Source: CAVQRC01 sp963715045 | GTDB lineage: Bacteria; Planctomycetota; Planctomycetia; Pirellulales; Lacipirellulaceae | Assembly (NCBI GenBank): GCA_963715045.1 | Contig: CAVQRC010000009.1 | Location: 248,001 to 312,000, forward strand | Length of the DNA: 64,000 nucleotides | Direction of reading: 5' to 3' | Shown here: one piece after another, positions 26,886 through 36,583 of the stretch | Layout of the letters: every line of letters begins with the position of its first letter | Numbering within the stretch: the stretch's first letter is position 1 | Notes under the pieces: generated by a model | Databases searched by the model: none | The model's input: the letters and a program-made list of their open reading frames with translations, nothing else | What the model was told of the DNA's origin: nothing | Made by a program: the position numbers and the translations under genes

Positions 26886-26963
26886 TCAGTTGCCGGGTAA
26901 AGGCAAACGGGAGACAGAATAGTACAGTTTGAAACTTGCGAGCTCGGTAAGCGGTTCAAATCG

Positions 26964-27012
26964 AGAACAGGCGAATGGGCGAACAGGCGAATAGGCAGAT
27001 AGGCGAATAGGC
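26964..27012. repeat. AGGCGAATA short repeat
   Basis: Between the two GTPase genes the plus strand reads repeated 8-9-base units of the type AGGCGAATA / GGGCGAAC / AGGCAGAT. The array is imperfect and encodes nothing. Confidence 0.6.
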
Positions 27013-27044
27013 ATTACGGTTCTGGCATTGGTAGATCCGCCTAC

Positions 27045-27097
27045 AAACCCACCAACCCCCAAACCCACCAACCCCCAAACCCACCAACCCCCAAACC
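27045..27097. repeat. 16-base AAACCCACCAACCCCC tandem repeat
   Basis: Three perfect copies of a 16-base unit plus part of a fourth end exactly at the stop codon of the upstream GTPase gene. The minus strand is G-rich (GGGGGTTGGTGGGTTT), with runs suited to a G-quadruplex in the transcript between the two GTPase genes. Confidence 0.85.
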
Positions 27098-28668
27098 TAT
27101 GAACCCTCCAGCCCATCCGCATTCCGGCTGCGGAGTCGACCTTCGGTGACAAGCTTTTTGATTTCGCCGGGCGACGTAACCTGTTCCCACTCGCGGCGGG
27201 CGAGTTCAGCCAGCCCGCCCGGCGGTGGCTGCATCTCGTTGCGGAAATAGCTGGCGAACACGCGGCCAATCCACGCGGTGACGATGGCTTGGACAGTTCC
27301 CTGGAGCAGGCCCCCGGCGATCGTGCCGATACCGGGCACGGTCTTGAGCATCGTCCCGAGGGCCGCAGCCAGTGCCGGCGTGACGGCGGTCGCGCCCAGC
27401 ATGGCGGCCAGATTCTTGCCGAGCTGGCCAATCATCGTGATCACCGTATCGGCATCGATCTCCTGGCGATAGATGTGGGCCAGATCGAGCACCATCTTGA
27501 CCGACACGGCGGTCCCGCCCGCGAGGTCCAGCAGCGGTATCGGGTTCACAGCGGTCGCGGTGCCGGCCGCCCACATATACTTCTGAATCACCTGTCGGGC
27601 ATGGCGATCGAGCGCTTCCAGCACCCTCTCGCGGGCGTCGTCGACCAGCCCCCGCGACTGCATGAGCAGGTTCGCCAGCAGCAAGTCGCGGCCGTCCTGT
27701 TGGAGAATCCGCAGCATCCGGTCGGCGAGGGGCTCGATGTCGGGCTCGAGCCTGACGATCTCCTCGGCTTCGCGACCGTCCGCCATCACGCGGACCCGCC
27801 GCCGGGTACCGCCTTGCGATCGCACGGCGACGATATCGTCGACCGTGATCTGCTGGGGCACCTGCTCCGCGATCTGGGCCAGCAACGCGTCCCGTTCGCG
27901 ATCGCCGAACCAGTCCGTCTTGTTGAGGCACACCACGACGCGCTTTTCCATCTCGGTGAGCTGCTGGAGAAGTTGCCGCTCGTAGTGCTTGAGCGGGCCG
28001 TCGACGATGAACAACACCACATCCGCGTCCTTGGCCGCAGTCGCCGCGGTCGCGGCCCGATCCTCTCCTTCGACTTCGGCCAACCCTGGTGTGTCTGCCA
28101 AGACTACCCGGTCATTGCCTGGCCAGGGAATCTCGCTGCGATTCGCTGTCGTACCACCCACCACGTCGGAGCGAAAGACCTCCCGGCCGGCCAACGCGTT
28201 CAACAACGAACTCTTGCCACTGGAGATCGTCCCGAACGCCACGATCTCAAGCTGCTCGGCGGCACGCTTGGCCTCGAGTTCGTCCATCCGACAGCGGATC
28301 TCGTGGCGCAGTTTTTCAGATACCGTGCCGGTCTCCGCGTAGTCGCTCCCGCGAGCCAGATTGTCCTCGAACTCCTGCTGCTGCTCGGTCGCAGTCAACT
28401 TGCTGGGGTCACGCTGTCGTCGACTGTGGTGTAGTTGTTTGCGGCGACTGCTGCCGATGACACGGGCCAGCAGCCACACCGAGAGTCCCCCGAGAATCAC
28501 CGCGCCGGCGATCACCAGCGTGAGATAGACCGCGGCGATCGTCGGGTTGCGCTCATTCGTCGCGTGATACTCGGCAATGACGCGGGGCGGCAGTGTCACC
28601 AGCAGATACCCGACGACGGCCAGGTACAGCACGATGAGCAGTCCACCGCTATGTCGCGAGATCGGCAT
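27097..28668 (-). CDS. Dynamin-like GTPase with DUF697 domain (2)
   Basis: 523 residues from the ATG at 28668 (MPISRHSGG); the frame extends to 28725. It starts with two membrane helices (LLIVLYLAVVGYLLVTLPP and AAVYLTLVIAGAVILGGLSV), which the paralogue lacks. The GTPase domain has G1 GTISSGKS (about 146-153), G3 DTPG (192-195) and G4 NKTD (249-252). The DUF697-like part follows (GTATAVNPIPLLDLAGGTAV, KMVLDLAHIYRQEID), with helices rich in Gly and Ala. The shared DUF697 phrase T-A-V-X-X-N-P-I marks the two genes as paralogues. A membrane-bound partner for the soluble copy is plausible. Confidence 0.9.
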   Translation of the reverse strand: MPISRHSGGLLIVLYLAVVGYLLVTLPPRVIAEYHATNERNPTIAAVYLTLVIAGAVILGGLSVWLLARVIGSSRRKQLHHSRRQRDPSKLTATEQQQEFEDNLARGSDYAETGTVSEKLRHEIRCRMDELEAKRAAEQLEIVAFGTISSGKSSLLNALAGREVFRSDVVGGTTANRSEIPWPGNDRVVLADTPGLAEVEGEDRAATAATAAKDADVVLFIVDGPLKHYERQLLQQLTEMEKRVVVCLNKTDWFGDRERDALLAQIAEQVPQQITVDDIVAVRSQGGTRRRVRVMADGREAEEIVRLEPDIEPLADRMLRILQQDGRDLLLANLLMQSRGLVDDARERVLEALDRHARQVIQKYMWAAGTATAVNPIPLLDLAGGTAVSVKMVLDLAHIYRQEIDADTVITMIGQLGKNLAAMLGATAVTPALAAALGTMLKTVPGIGTIAGGLLQGTVQAIVTAWIGRVFASYFRNEMQPPPGGLAELARREWEQVTSPGEIKKLVTEGRLRSRNADGLEGS

Positions 28669-28909
28669 GAATTCCCGAGATGATCGATCGTCTGAAAGAA
28701 CGCCCGCTGAAAAGAGGGCCGTCATTATAGGTTCGTCCTCTCCCGGCTCCTATTTGACTTCGAATCGACACTTTCTCGCTCTACCGCAGTCGGGGCGGTC
28801 CCACGGATAACCCTCGGATGGGACGTGCCGCGCCGATTCTCGGAGTATCAGCGACCGTGTACGATGCCGAAATCCACGCCGGGAAAACGCACGCCAAGGA
28901 GAACCTGTC

Positions 28910-29905
28910 ATGCGAGCCGCCTATATCCAGTCCCCCGGACCGCCCGAAGCGATCGTGGTCGGAGAGCTGCCCGATCCGACACCTAAGGGGAGCGAAGTCC
29001 TCGTGAAGGTTGCCGCCGCCGCTTTGAATCCGGTCGACACGTATATCCGCAGCGGTGCGATCGCGATGGATTTGCCATCGCCGTTCGTGGTCGGCTGCGA
29101 TCTGGCAGGGACGGTCGCGGCGGTTGGTCCCGATGCCCGCCAGTATCGAGTCGGCGACCGTGTGTGGGGAACCAACCAAGGGCTGCTGGGCCGCCAAGGC
29201 ACGTTTGCCGAACTGGCCGCCGTTGACGAGTGCTGGCTCTACCCAACGCCCGACGGAGTCGACGACGAGACGGCGGCGGCGATTTCACTCGTCGGGATCA
29301 CGGCCCACCTGGGACTCTTTCGCGACGCCCGTCTCGAGGCCGGCGAGTCGCTGTTCGTCCATGGCGGCAGCGGCGGCGTCGGCTCGACCGTTGTCCAGAT
29401 GGCCAAGGCGATCGACGCCCGCGTCGCCACCACGGCCGGAACTCTCCAGAAAGTCGACATCTGCCGCCGCCTGGGAGCCGACCTCGTCATTCAGTACCGC
29501 ACCGACGACGTCGAAGCACGCGTCCGCGACGCCTTTCCGGACGGCGTCAACGTATGGTGGGAAACGCTTCGTGAACCAAACTTCGATCGTTCGATCGGGC
29601 TGCTCGCCGAGCGGGGACGGATGATCGTGATGGCTGGCCGCGACGCCCGGCCACCCTTTCCCGTTGGCCCCTTCTATGTGAAGGGGTGCCGACTGTACGG
29701 CTTCGCCATGTTCAAGGCTACGCCCGACGAGCAACGCGTCGCCGCGAATGACATCAACCGCTGGCTCGCCGAGGGCAAGCTCGTGCCACGTATCGACCGC
29801 GTTGTACCCCTCGAACAGACGCCCGAGATGCACGCCCTGCAACAACGCAGTACCGTCGAACAGACCGGCGAAGTCAGTGGGAAGATCGTGATCTCGCTCA
29901 CTTGA
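28910..29905 (+). CDS. Zinc-type NADPH:quinone reductase (MDR family)
   Basis: 331 residues. GroES-like N-domain (LNPVDTYIRSGAIAMDLPSP, FVVGCDLAGTVAAVGPDA), then the Rossmann domain with the NADPH loop LFVHGGSGGVGSTVVQMAKA. No structural or catalytic zinc cysteines are seen, so it belongs to the quinone-oxidoreductase branch despite the common family name. The ATG at 28910 has AAGGAGAA about ten bases upstream. It would reduce quinones or enones with NADPH in the cytoplasm. Transcribed alone. Confidence 0.92.
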   Translation: MRAAYIQSPGPPEAIVVGELPDPTPKGSEVLVKVAAAALNPVDTYIRSGAIAMDLPSPFVVGCDLAGTVAAVGPDARQYRVGDRVWGTNQGLLGRQGTFAELAAVDECWLYPTPDGVDDETAAAISLVGITAHLGLFRDARLEAGESLFVHGGSGGVGSTVVQMAKAIDARVATTAGTLQKVDICRRLGADLVIQYRTDDVEARVRDAFPDGVNVWWETLREPNFDRSIGLLAERGRMIVMAGRDARPPFPVGPFYVKGCRLYGFAMFKATPDEQRVAANDINRWLAEGKLVPRIDRVVPLEQTPEMHALQQRSTVEQTGEVSGKIVISLT

Positions 29906-29999
29906 TCCAAGCCGCGTGACGAGAGCGCCTTTCAAAATCCCGTCTCGGGCCTCTCACGGCCGGGAACCAAGGCAGCAAAGATACGTTTTGAAACGGCTT

Positions 30000-32288
30000 C
30001 TAAACCAGCCCCCAGCGTTTGCGGAGGTACCACTCGCCGCTTAACAGTCCCGCGATCGCCAGCAGAATCCCCCAGTTGTCCCACAGCCGAAGCTTTTCCA
30101 CGACTTCTTCTTCGAGATCGGCTGACTGCGACGAAAGCTCTTCCACGAGCTCCGGTAACTGGTCGAGCCTCAGCGCTCGTCCGCCCGCTGCCGACGTCAT
30201 TTCGGCCAGCTGATTCAAGAGATCCGGATCGGCGACCGGATTGTCGAGCTCGATGTCGCGATCCAGAACGATGAATCGCGCTTCGCCGCCGCCGAGTTGA
30301 CCGGCCGAGGTGCTGGCTGTGACACGGACCAGGTAATCCCCCGGCACCCTGAGAGAGTTCGAAGTGCCGATCGTCGTACCGCCCCGATTGGTGAGCTCGA
30401 TCTCGCGAGTCGTCTCGTCAGGCAGTACGAGTTCCGCGCGGTAGACCACGTCCTCGGCCAATGGTTGCTCATCGGCGGGCTGGTAAACCACGGAGAACGA
30501 AGCCTGGCTGCCAGGGACGAGACGTCGCTGGGCGAGATCGATCGTGACCCGTCCCTCGGCCGCTTCGTCTTTTTTGGCGAGCCACAAGACGGCCTGCCTC
30601 CAGAAGCGGGCAAGTTCGGCGGCGAATCCATAGGTGCGATATCGCCACGTAGAGTCTCCGGCGAAGGCGACGACGCGACCATTTCCGTAACTGCCGACTA
30701 CCAGCAGCGGTCGCGTCGGATCGTCCTCCGCAACGGCTACGACGTTGGCCCCAGGTTTGATGCTGCGGGGATCGAATCGATTCGCCCCCAACAGCGGCGG
30801 GAGCGCTTCCCAGACTTGATTGTTCGTCTTGCCGGCGCGGGCGAGCGACGTGATCGGGTGGGCTACCTGCGGGCGGGGCATCAGCTTGACGGGACCCTGC
30901 AAGTGCACGTCCTGGCGGATTGGCTCGCCGAAGTTCTGCCGTTCGTTGCGATTCAGAGTGATCGGCAAGAGATCGCCGATTGGTGTGCCCGCGAAGCCAC
31001 CCGCTCCGAAACTGTGATAACCCCCGGCCATCAGCAGCCCCCCTCCCTGGTTGACCCAGGTTTCGATCTCCCGCCAGGACGGCTCGCTGAGTCCGTCGAC
31101 GTCCACATTGAGCAGCAACGCGACATCAAACTTCTTGTCTTGAAACGGTTCCCGCAGATCGACTTCGCGAGGTGCGTAGGTGATTAACCGGTCGACGACG
31201 TACATGTCGGGAGAGGCCGCCAGCGCTCGAGACACGGCAACCCGTTCGGGCCCCGACGAACTGCCCGCTTCTCGCTGGGTGCCGTGCAGCAGGAGCACGG
31301 CGACGCCTCCTTTGCTGACGGTGACGAACGTGCTTTCGGTGTTGTTGGAGGTCACCATTTCGCCTTCAATCGGCACGGCCGTCAGCGACACTTTGTATTC
31401 GCCAGCCGCCGGCGGGGTGTAGGAGAACTGCACGGGCAGGACGGCTTGTCCTCGATTGTCGAGTTCGGGAGTGAAGACTTGGGTGTCGACGATTTCCATT
31501 TGCCTTGTGGGGGACTCCCAGGCGAGCTGAACCTGGACGGGCTGCCCTGAAAAACCGCGGACGCGTAGCTGACCGCGGATTTCCAGCGGCATCTCGGCAT
31601 AGGCCACATCGTTGGTAGCGAGTTCGCTGATCGCCAGATCGGCAGTGCGGGCCGCTCCCGAAGTACCGGCCGCGAACGAATAGAGTGGAATCGCTTGATC
31701 GGCCATCAAGTCGACGGCAGTCTGAGCCGCAAGATCGCGTGGCGGGAACGCGCGTTGCATGCCGTCGGAGAACAACAGCACGCCGAGCACACGTTGGGAA
31801 CCTTCGAGCCGCAGCACATCGTCGATGGCCGCACCGATGGCCGTCGTTTCCCCCTCGGGCGTGGCGGGCCAGGTGGGCCCGGCTTCATCCATGGCGAGCG
31901 GCCGAAGCGTCTCGTCAAACGTGTAGATTTGCACTTCGCTGTTTTCCAACGCCTTGAATCCGTCGCGACTCCTGTCGATCTGGCCGGTGACTGCGTCCCA
32001 ACGCGAGTTGTTCGCCAGGGCGTCGTTGACCTGCATGCTTCGCGAGCGATCGACCAGCAGGATCAGCCGCGACGTGAGCTGGCGGACCTGGGAAAAGACC
32101 ACCTCGGGTCGCAGCATGGCGAACAGTACCAGGCCGATGACGGCTCCACGCAGCGCGATCAGCACCCATCGTTGCCGGTTGGCCAGCCGTCGGCGGCCAG
32201 GGCCGACGAACAACAGACCGATCATGATCGCCGCCGCGATCCCCACGACCCACAGGCTGCCGATCGGTTGGATTTCAAGCCGACTCAT
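30000..32288 (-). CDS. VWA-domain membrane protein with glutamine-amidotransferase-like domain
   Basis: 762 residues, last gene of the MoxR operon; its ATG overlaps the stop codon of the BatA gene by four bases. Two N-terminal membrane helices (about 12-30 and 41-58) precede a von Willebrand A domain with the metal-site motif DRSRS (Asp80). A class I glutamine-amidotransferase-like region (VNQGGGLLMAGGYHSFGAGG) lies near the middle, then beta-sandwich regions, and the C-terminus has one more membrane helix (WGILLAIAGLLSGEWYLRKR). Such proteins are thought to work in the envelope with MoxR ATPases; the exact job is unknown. Confidence 0.88.
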   Translation of the reverse strand: MSRLEIQPIGSLWVVGIAAAIMIGLLFVGPGRRRLANRQRWVLIALRGAVIGLVLFAMLRPEVVFSQVRQLTSRLILLVDRSRSMQVNDALANNSRWDAVTGQIDRSRDGFKALENSEVQIYTFDETLRPLAMDEAGPTWPATPEGETTAIGAAIDDVLRLEGSQRVLGVLLFSDGMQRAFPPRDLAAQTAVDLMADQAIPLYSFAAGTSGAARTADLAISELATNDVAYAEMPLEIRGQLRVRGFSGQPVQVQLAWESPTRQMEIVDTQVFTPELDNRGQAVLPVQFSYTPPAAGEYKVSLTAVPIEGEMVTSNNTESTFVTVSKGGVAVLLLHGTQREAGSSSGPERVAVSRALAASPDMYVVDRLITYAPREVDLREPFQDKKFDVALLLNVDVDGLSEPSWREIETWVNQGGGLLMAGGYHSFGAGGFAGTPIGDLLPITLNRNERQNFGEPIRQDVHLQGPVKLMPRPQVAHPITSLARAGKTNNQVWEALPPLLGANRFDPRSIKPGANVVAVAEDDPTRPLLVVGSYGNGRVVAFAGDSTWRYRTYGFAAELARFWRQAVLWLAKKDEAAEGRVTIDLAQRRLVPGSQASFSVVYQPADEQPLAEDVVYRAELVLPDETTREIELTNRGGTTIGTSNSLRVPGDYLVRVTASTSAGQLGGGEARFIVLDRDIELDNPVADPDLLNQLAEMTSAAGGRALRLDQLPELVEELSSQSADLEEEVVEKLRLWDNWGILLAIAGLLSGEWYLRKRWGLV

Positions 32289-34444
32289 GACCGCTCCCGG
32301 TAGAAGCGGTTGGCAAGGATCTGTTCGGCCGACATCACAAGGGCCACCACCGCGATCAGCCAGGCGAACATCTCGTGGCCAATCCGTCCCAAGCCGACGT
32401 TGATCTCAATGTCGTCAGTCGTTTCGGCGAAACGTACCCGGTCTTTTCCCAGTGCCGCGACAAGCTGCTCCTGATCGATCCGCGTCAGCGATGTCGTCGC
32501 CGCCGGAACGTTGACACTGAAACCGCGCTTCAAAGCCCCTTGTCGGCCCCCCGCTTCGATCCGGTAGTTGCCGCTGTCAACCGTCGAGGAGATCTTGACC
32601 GACTCGTCACCCAGGTGAAAAGGCTGCGGCTGTCCATCTCCGGTCGGCGGAAAGAGAATGTAACCGCTGTTCTCAAGTGCTTGTTGCCGCTCCGAGGGAC
32701 CAAGTCGCAAGACCACCGTCTCGCCCGCCTGAAAATTGCGACGCTGCGTGCTCGTGCCGCTCAAATACGCGAACAGGTCCTCCGCCATCACGAGAAATGG
32801 CCACGGCGGTCCTTCCGCCGGAGATGGAAGCCAATTCCAGGGTTCGCGGTCGGGGAGATAGGGAGCGTCGGAAACGGGCGTCGTCATCGTGATCACGTGC
32901 CCCTCGCCCTGGGTTCGCTCCAGAATCGCCGGATCGCCGTTTGCATAGCGGGCGATCGTCGTTGACCCGGTCGCCAACTCGCCGAGTTGCCAATACTCAA
33001 AGACAGGAAACGAGGACCAGGGAATCGCGGCGGACTGGCCATAGCGGCGGAGTCGCGCGAACATCGGATGGGAGTACTGCTGCGGAGAGAGAAAAGTCTC
33101 GTCCTTGGAACGGCGTTTCAGCGGGCCGGGAAGCACTTCCTGGGGAGCCGCCGAGTTGAATGTCAGCAGGGCGTTGTGGCCCAGAAAAATCGCGACGCCA
33201 CCACCTGCCTGGGCGTACTCGGCCAATCCCCGCCAGAACCGATCAGGAATCGACGACGGAGGATCGAGCAGGGCCACGGCCGCGTAATCCCCCAACGGCA
33301 GGTCGACCGCTTGTTCAAAGCGTTCGACGTCGCATGCGAAACGCGACCCACCGTCGGAGCCCGGCAGTTCCGGCGCGAGAGCTTCGACGAGAAACACCGC
33401 ATCCCGGCGATTCTCCGCCGCCACGAGGATCCGCCGGGCAGGCGCCACATCGAGCGTGAAGAATCGCGTGTTGTCGATCGCCAGTCCGTCCGGAGCGGCG
33501 ATCTGCACGTACCCCTGATGGGTTCCGTAATCCAGACCACTCAGTTGAAATTCGACGACTTCCCCTTCGGGGCCCATGTCCTGCACGATCCGCTGATCGC
33601 GTTTGACCGGATTGCTGCCCTCGCCGTCGAGATACAATTCGACCGTGAATCCAGCCGTGATACCTTGCCCGAACACACGACACCGCAGTCGAACCGACTC
33701 TTCCCGCCCCGCCACCTCGGTCGACAGCTCAAGGTCGGAGAGGCCCAGGTTCCGCGGTTCCGCGACACCCACATCAATCACATACAGCGTCAGCTCCTTC
33801 GCCTCGGCCGCCTGGCGGGCCAGGCGATCGATGGCGGAGGAATTCCAGGCGGTTGCCGAAAGGTCCGTCACCACGTAGATCTCCTGGCGGTGGTCGACCT
33901 TCGTCTGCACCGTTGTCAAGGCGTCGCTCACCACGTCGACCAACGGCCGGGAAGTCGGCAAGATCGCGAGGCGATCGACTTGACGCCGCGCCGCGTCGAG
34001 ATCGATTGCGAACGTGGACGTCCCGAGGCCCAGCCCGTTGACAGCGACCGGTGTCTCTTCCGGAACATTCTCGAGAATCCACTTCGCCATCTGCCGGCCC
34101 GTTTCGAGGCGGGTCGCGTTCTGATGCTCGTAGCTCATGCCGGGCGAAGTGTCGACGACGATGGCGGCCGCGATCGGGGCGTTCTTGCCGACCTCCGAGT
34201 CACCGCTCCGCCAACTGGGGCGGGCGAGTGCGGCAGCCAACAGCACCAGCAAGCCGCACCTCAGGGCCAGCAGCAGCCAGTGCCGCAATTGCAGCTTTCG
34301 CCGATTCGATGCGTGCTTCTGCTTCACGAACCGCAGCGCGGGAAACAAGAAGTGTTGCGGCTGCTGCCGCATGATCAGATGCATTGCGATCGGTACCGCG
34401 ATCAGCAGGGTCCCGAACAGCAGGGATGCGTTGACGAAACTCAT
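32285..34444 (-). CDS. BatA / VWA-domain membrane protein
   Basis: 719 residues from the ATG at 34444 (MSFVNASLLFGTLLIAVPIA), the typical BatA start; the frame is open to 34561 within the DUF58 gene. The N-terminal BatA domain (HLIMRQQPQHFLFPALRFVK) with two helices is followed by a VWA region with the degenerate site VDTSPGM, a second alpha/beta region (LAEYAQAGGGVAIFLGHNAL) and a C-terminal helix (FAWLIAVVALVMSAEQILAN). It lies between DUF58 and the second VWA gene in the MoxR operon, with 17 bases from the DUF58 stop. Confidence 0.9.
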   Translation of the reverse strand: MSFVNASLLFGTLLIAVPIAMHLIMRQQPQHFLFPALRFVKQKHASNRRKLQLRHWLLLALRCGLLVLLAAALARPSWRSGDSEVGKNAPIAAAIVVDTSPGMSYEHQNATRLETGRQMAKWILENVPEETPVAVNGLGLGTSTFAIDLDAARRQVDRLAILPTSRPLVDVVSDALTTVQTKVDHRQEIYVVTDLSATAWNSSAIDRLARQAAEAKELTLYVIDVGVAEPRNLGLSDLELSTEVAGREESVRLRCRVFGQGITAGFTVELYLDGEGSNPVKRDQRIVQDMGPEGEVVEFQLSGLDYGTHQGYVQIAAPDGLAIDNTRFFTLDVAPARRILVAAENRRDAVFLVEALAPELPGSDGGSRFACDVERFEQAVDLPLGDYAAVALLDPPSSIPDRFWRGLAEYAQAGGGVAIFLGHNALLTFNSAAPQEVLPGPLKRRSKDETFLSPQQYSHPMFARLRRYGQSAAIPWSSFPVFEYWQLGELATGSTTIARYANGDPAILERTQGEGHVITMTTPVSDAPYLPDREPWNWLPSPAEGPPWPFLVMAEDLFAYLSGTSTQRRNFQAGETVVLRLGPSERQQALENSGYILFPPTGDGQPQPFHLGDESVKISSTVDSGNYRIEAGGRQGALKRGFSVNVPAATTSLTRIDQEQLVAALGKDRVRFAETTDDIEINVGLGRIGHEMFAWLIAVVALVMSAEQILANRFYRERS

Positions 34445-34461
34445 GGCCAGGCTCGCCTCCG

Positions 34462-35358
34462 CTATCCCCGCGACCGCCGGTGAACGAGGTACTCGGTCAA
34501 TGCCCGATCGAAAGGAACGCTCGTGTCGAGTGCGACGTAGTCGATCCCGCTCTGGAAACACTCCCGTCGATACTCGCCGCGAAATGCATCGAGCTCGTCC
34601 AGGTAATCGGCCCGCAGCCCGTCAGAATCGACCTGGATTTGCTCCCCCGTTTCCGGATCTTCGAGTTCCACCAGGCCCGTGAACGGAAAAGTCGCCTCGG
34701 CCTCGTCGAGCACGTGAAACAAGATGATGTCGTGGCCCGAGTGACGCAGTCGACGCAGTTCCGAAAGGACCGGCTGCACGTCTGCCAGCAGGTCGCTGAA
34801 TACCATGATCAGACTCCGGTGGCGGAGCATCGCCGCGGTCTGTTTGAGGCACGCGGCGACATCTGTCTTGCGGGCGGGCTTCAGGTTCGCCAACGCCGAG
34901 AGCACATTGCCGATCTGTTTCCGCTTCGAGCGGGGCGGCAGGCTTGTCCGGATCCGCTCGTCAAACGTGAGCAGGCCGACCGGATCGTTCTGATGAATCA
35001 TCAGGTAACACAGTGCGGCCGCCAGGCAGATGCAGTAGTCGAATTTGGAGAGTTCCTGGCGATAGGTGTAGCCCATCGAAGCGCTCAGGTCCATTACGAG
35101 ATAGCCGGTGATGTTCGTTTCGGCCTCAAACTTCTTGATGTAGTACTTGTCCGTCTTCGCGTAGACCTGCCAGTCGATGTCCTGCGGGTTGTCGCCCGCG
35201 GTGTACTTGCGATGCTCGCTGAACTCGACACTGAAGCCGTGAAACGGGCTGGCGTGCATGCCCTGCATGAAGCCCTTGACGATGAACTGCGCCCGCAGAT
35301 CGAGCCGAGAGATCTGCCGAATCACTTCTGGCTTGAGATAGGCCTCAACCGTGGGCAT
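34462..35358 (-). CDS. DUF58 domain protein
   Basis: 298 residues, soluble, with the short DUF58 form. Key stretches: EFSEHRKYTAGDNPQDIDWQ followed by VYAKTDKYYIKKFEAETN, the family signature, then a VWA-like domain with MDLSASMGY as metal-site motif and a strand at LIMVFSDLLADVQPVL. DUF58 proteins pair with MoxR ATPases. The gene is 18 bases after moxR and 17 before BatA, in one operon. Confidence 0.93.
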   Translation of the reverse strand: MPTVEAYLKPEVIRQISRLDLRAQFIVKGFMQGMHASPFHGFSVEFSEHRKYTAGDNPQDIDWQVYAKTDKYYIKKFEAETNITGYLVMDLSASMGYTYRQELSKFDYCICLAAALCYLMIHQNDPVGLLTFDERIRTSLPPRSKRKQIGNVLSALANLKPARKTDVAACLKQTAAMLRHRSLIMVFSDLLADVQPVLSELRRLRHSGHDIILFHVLDEAEATFPFTGLVELEDPETGEQIQVDSDGLRADYLDELDAFRGEYRRECFQSGIDYVALDTSVPFDRALTEYLVHRRSRG

Positions 35359-35376
35359 GGTCGGTTCGTGGTGTTC

Positions 35377-36489
35377 TCAGCGCACCGTGGCGAATTTCGG
35401 AATCTGCGGGATGGGAATCGTGGAGACGAGCCTGTCGATGACGTCCTCGGTCGTCATTCCCTCCGCCTGGGCCTGAAAGTTGGTGCTCACGCGGTGCCGC
35501 AGGACAGGAATCGTGACCTTTTGAACATCTTCGATGGCAACACTGAACCGACCGTCCATCGCGGCCAGGGCCTTGCCCCCATGAATCAAGAACTGACCGG
35601 CCCGCGGGCCTGCTCCCCAGTCGACTAACTCCCGTACGAAGTCCGGCGCGGATTCGTCGCGGGGCCGCGTCGCGCGGACCAACCGCGATACGTAGTCGAT
35701 GACATACTCGCTGACGGCCACCGAACCGACCAGCTTCTGCAGATTCAAAATCGCCCGCCCCGAGAGAACTTTGTTCACCTCGGGTTCCTCATGACGCGTC
35801 GTGGCCGCCAGAATCCGCTGCTCTTCCTCCGCCGTCGGGTAGTCGACCTTGATGTTGAACATAAAACGATCGAGCTGTGCCTCGGGAAGCGGGTACGTTC
35901 CTTCCTGCTCGATCGGGTTCTGCGTGGCGATCGTGAAGAACGGCTGGGGCAGTTCATACGTTGTCTGCCCGACCGTGACTTCCCGCTCCTGCATCGCCTG
36001 CAACAAGGCCGCCTGGGTCTTGGGGGGCGTCCGGTTGATCTCGTCCGCCAGCAGAATGTTGGTGAAGATCGGGCCTTCCACAAAGCGAAAGCTCCGCCGT
36101 CCCGCCTCGTCTTCTTCGAGCACGTTGGTGCCCGTGATGTCCGACGGCATCAGATCGGGAGTGAACTGGATCCGCTTGAAGTTGAGGTCCAGGATCTGGG
36201 CCAGCGTGCTGACCATCAACGTCTTCGCCAGGCCCGGCACGCCCTCGAGCAGGCAGTGTCCACGTGTAAAAATCGCCGCGAAAATCTGCTCGATGACCGC
36301 ATCCTGGCCAATGATAATCTTCTGCAACTCCTGTTGCATCACGCCTCGATGCGTGCGGAATTCCTGGAGGATTTCACCCAGATTTCGGGTTTTGGGGGCC
36401 AATTCGCGGTTCCTGTCCGAGGCGGTGAGCAGGCACACGGGGGCGGCAGGAATCGGGCCTCCCCGGCTTGTCTGGTCGGTTGTGGGCAT
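35377..36489 (-). CDS. MoxR-family AAA+ ATPase
   Basis: 370 residues from the ATG at 36489; ATG 36516 is an alternative. AAA+ motifs: Walker A in LLEGVPGLAKTLMVSTLA, Walker B in ILLADEINRTPPKTQAALLQ, sensor 1 in FFTIATQNPIEQEGTYPLPE, then the lid with RFMFNIKVDYPTAEEEQRIL. These are the marks of MoxR chaperone-like ATPases, which activate or assemble partners in the DUF58 / VWA family. First gene of the operon. Confidence 0.95.
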   Translation of the reverse strand: MPTTDQTSRGGPIPAAPVCLLTASDRNRELAPKTRNLGEILQEFRTHRGVMQQELQKIIIGQDAVIEQIFAAIFTRGHCLLEGVPGLAKTLMVSTLAQILDLNFKRIQFTPDLMPSDITGTNVLEEDEAGRRSFRFVEGPIFTNILLADEINRTPPKTQAALLQAMQEREVTVGQTTYELPQPFFTIATQNPIEQEGTYPLPEAQLDRFMFNIKVDYPTAEEEQRILAATTRHEEPEVNKVLSGRAILNLQKLVGSVAVSEYVIDYVSRLVRATRPRDESAPDFVRELVDWGAGPRAGQFLIHGGKALAAMDGRFSVAIEDVQKVTIPVLRHRVSTNFQAQAEGMTTEDVIDRLVSTIPIPQIPKFATVR

Positions 36490-36583
36490 TCTATCGATGC
36501 ACCTGATGACCGACAATGCAACCAGGCGTCGTTAACATGGCGGGCGACGCGAATCGCGACTCGAAATCTCAGGAGGTGATTCA

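Noticed and set aside
27045..27097. CRISPR array considered for the 16-base repeat
   Set aside because: Units are head to tail with no spacers.
27289..28434. Long plus-strand frame opposite the second GTPase
   Set aside because: Antisense shadow; the minus strand has all GTPase motifs.
32987..34483. Long plus-strand frame opposite the BatA gene
   Set aside because: Arg/His/Gln-rich product with no fold; antisense shadow.
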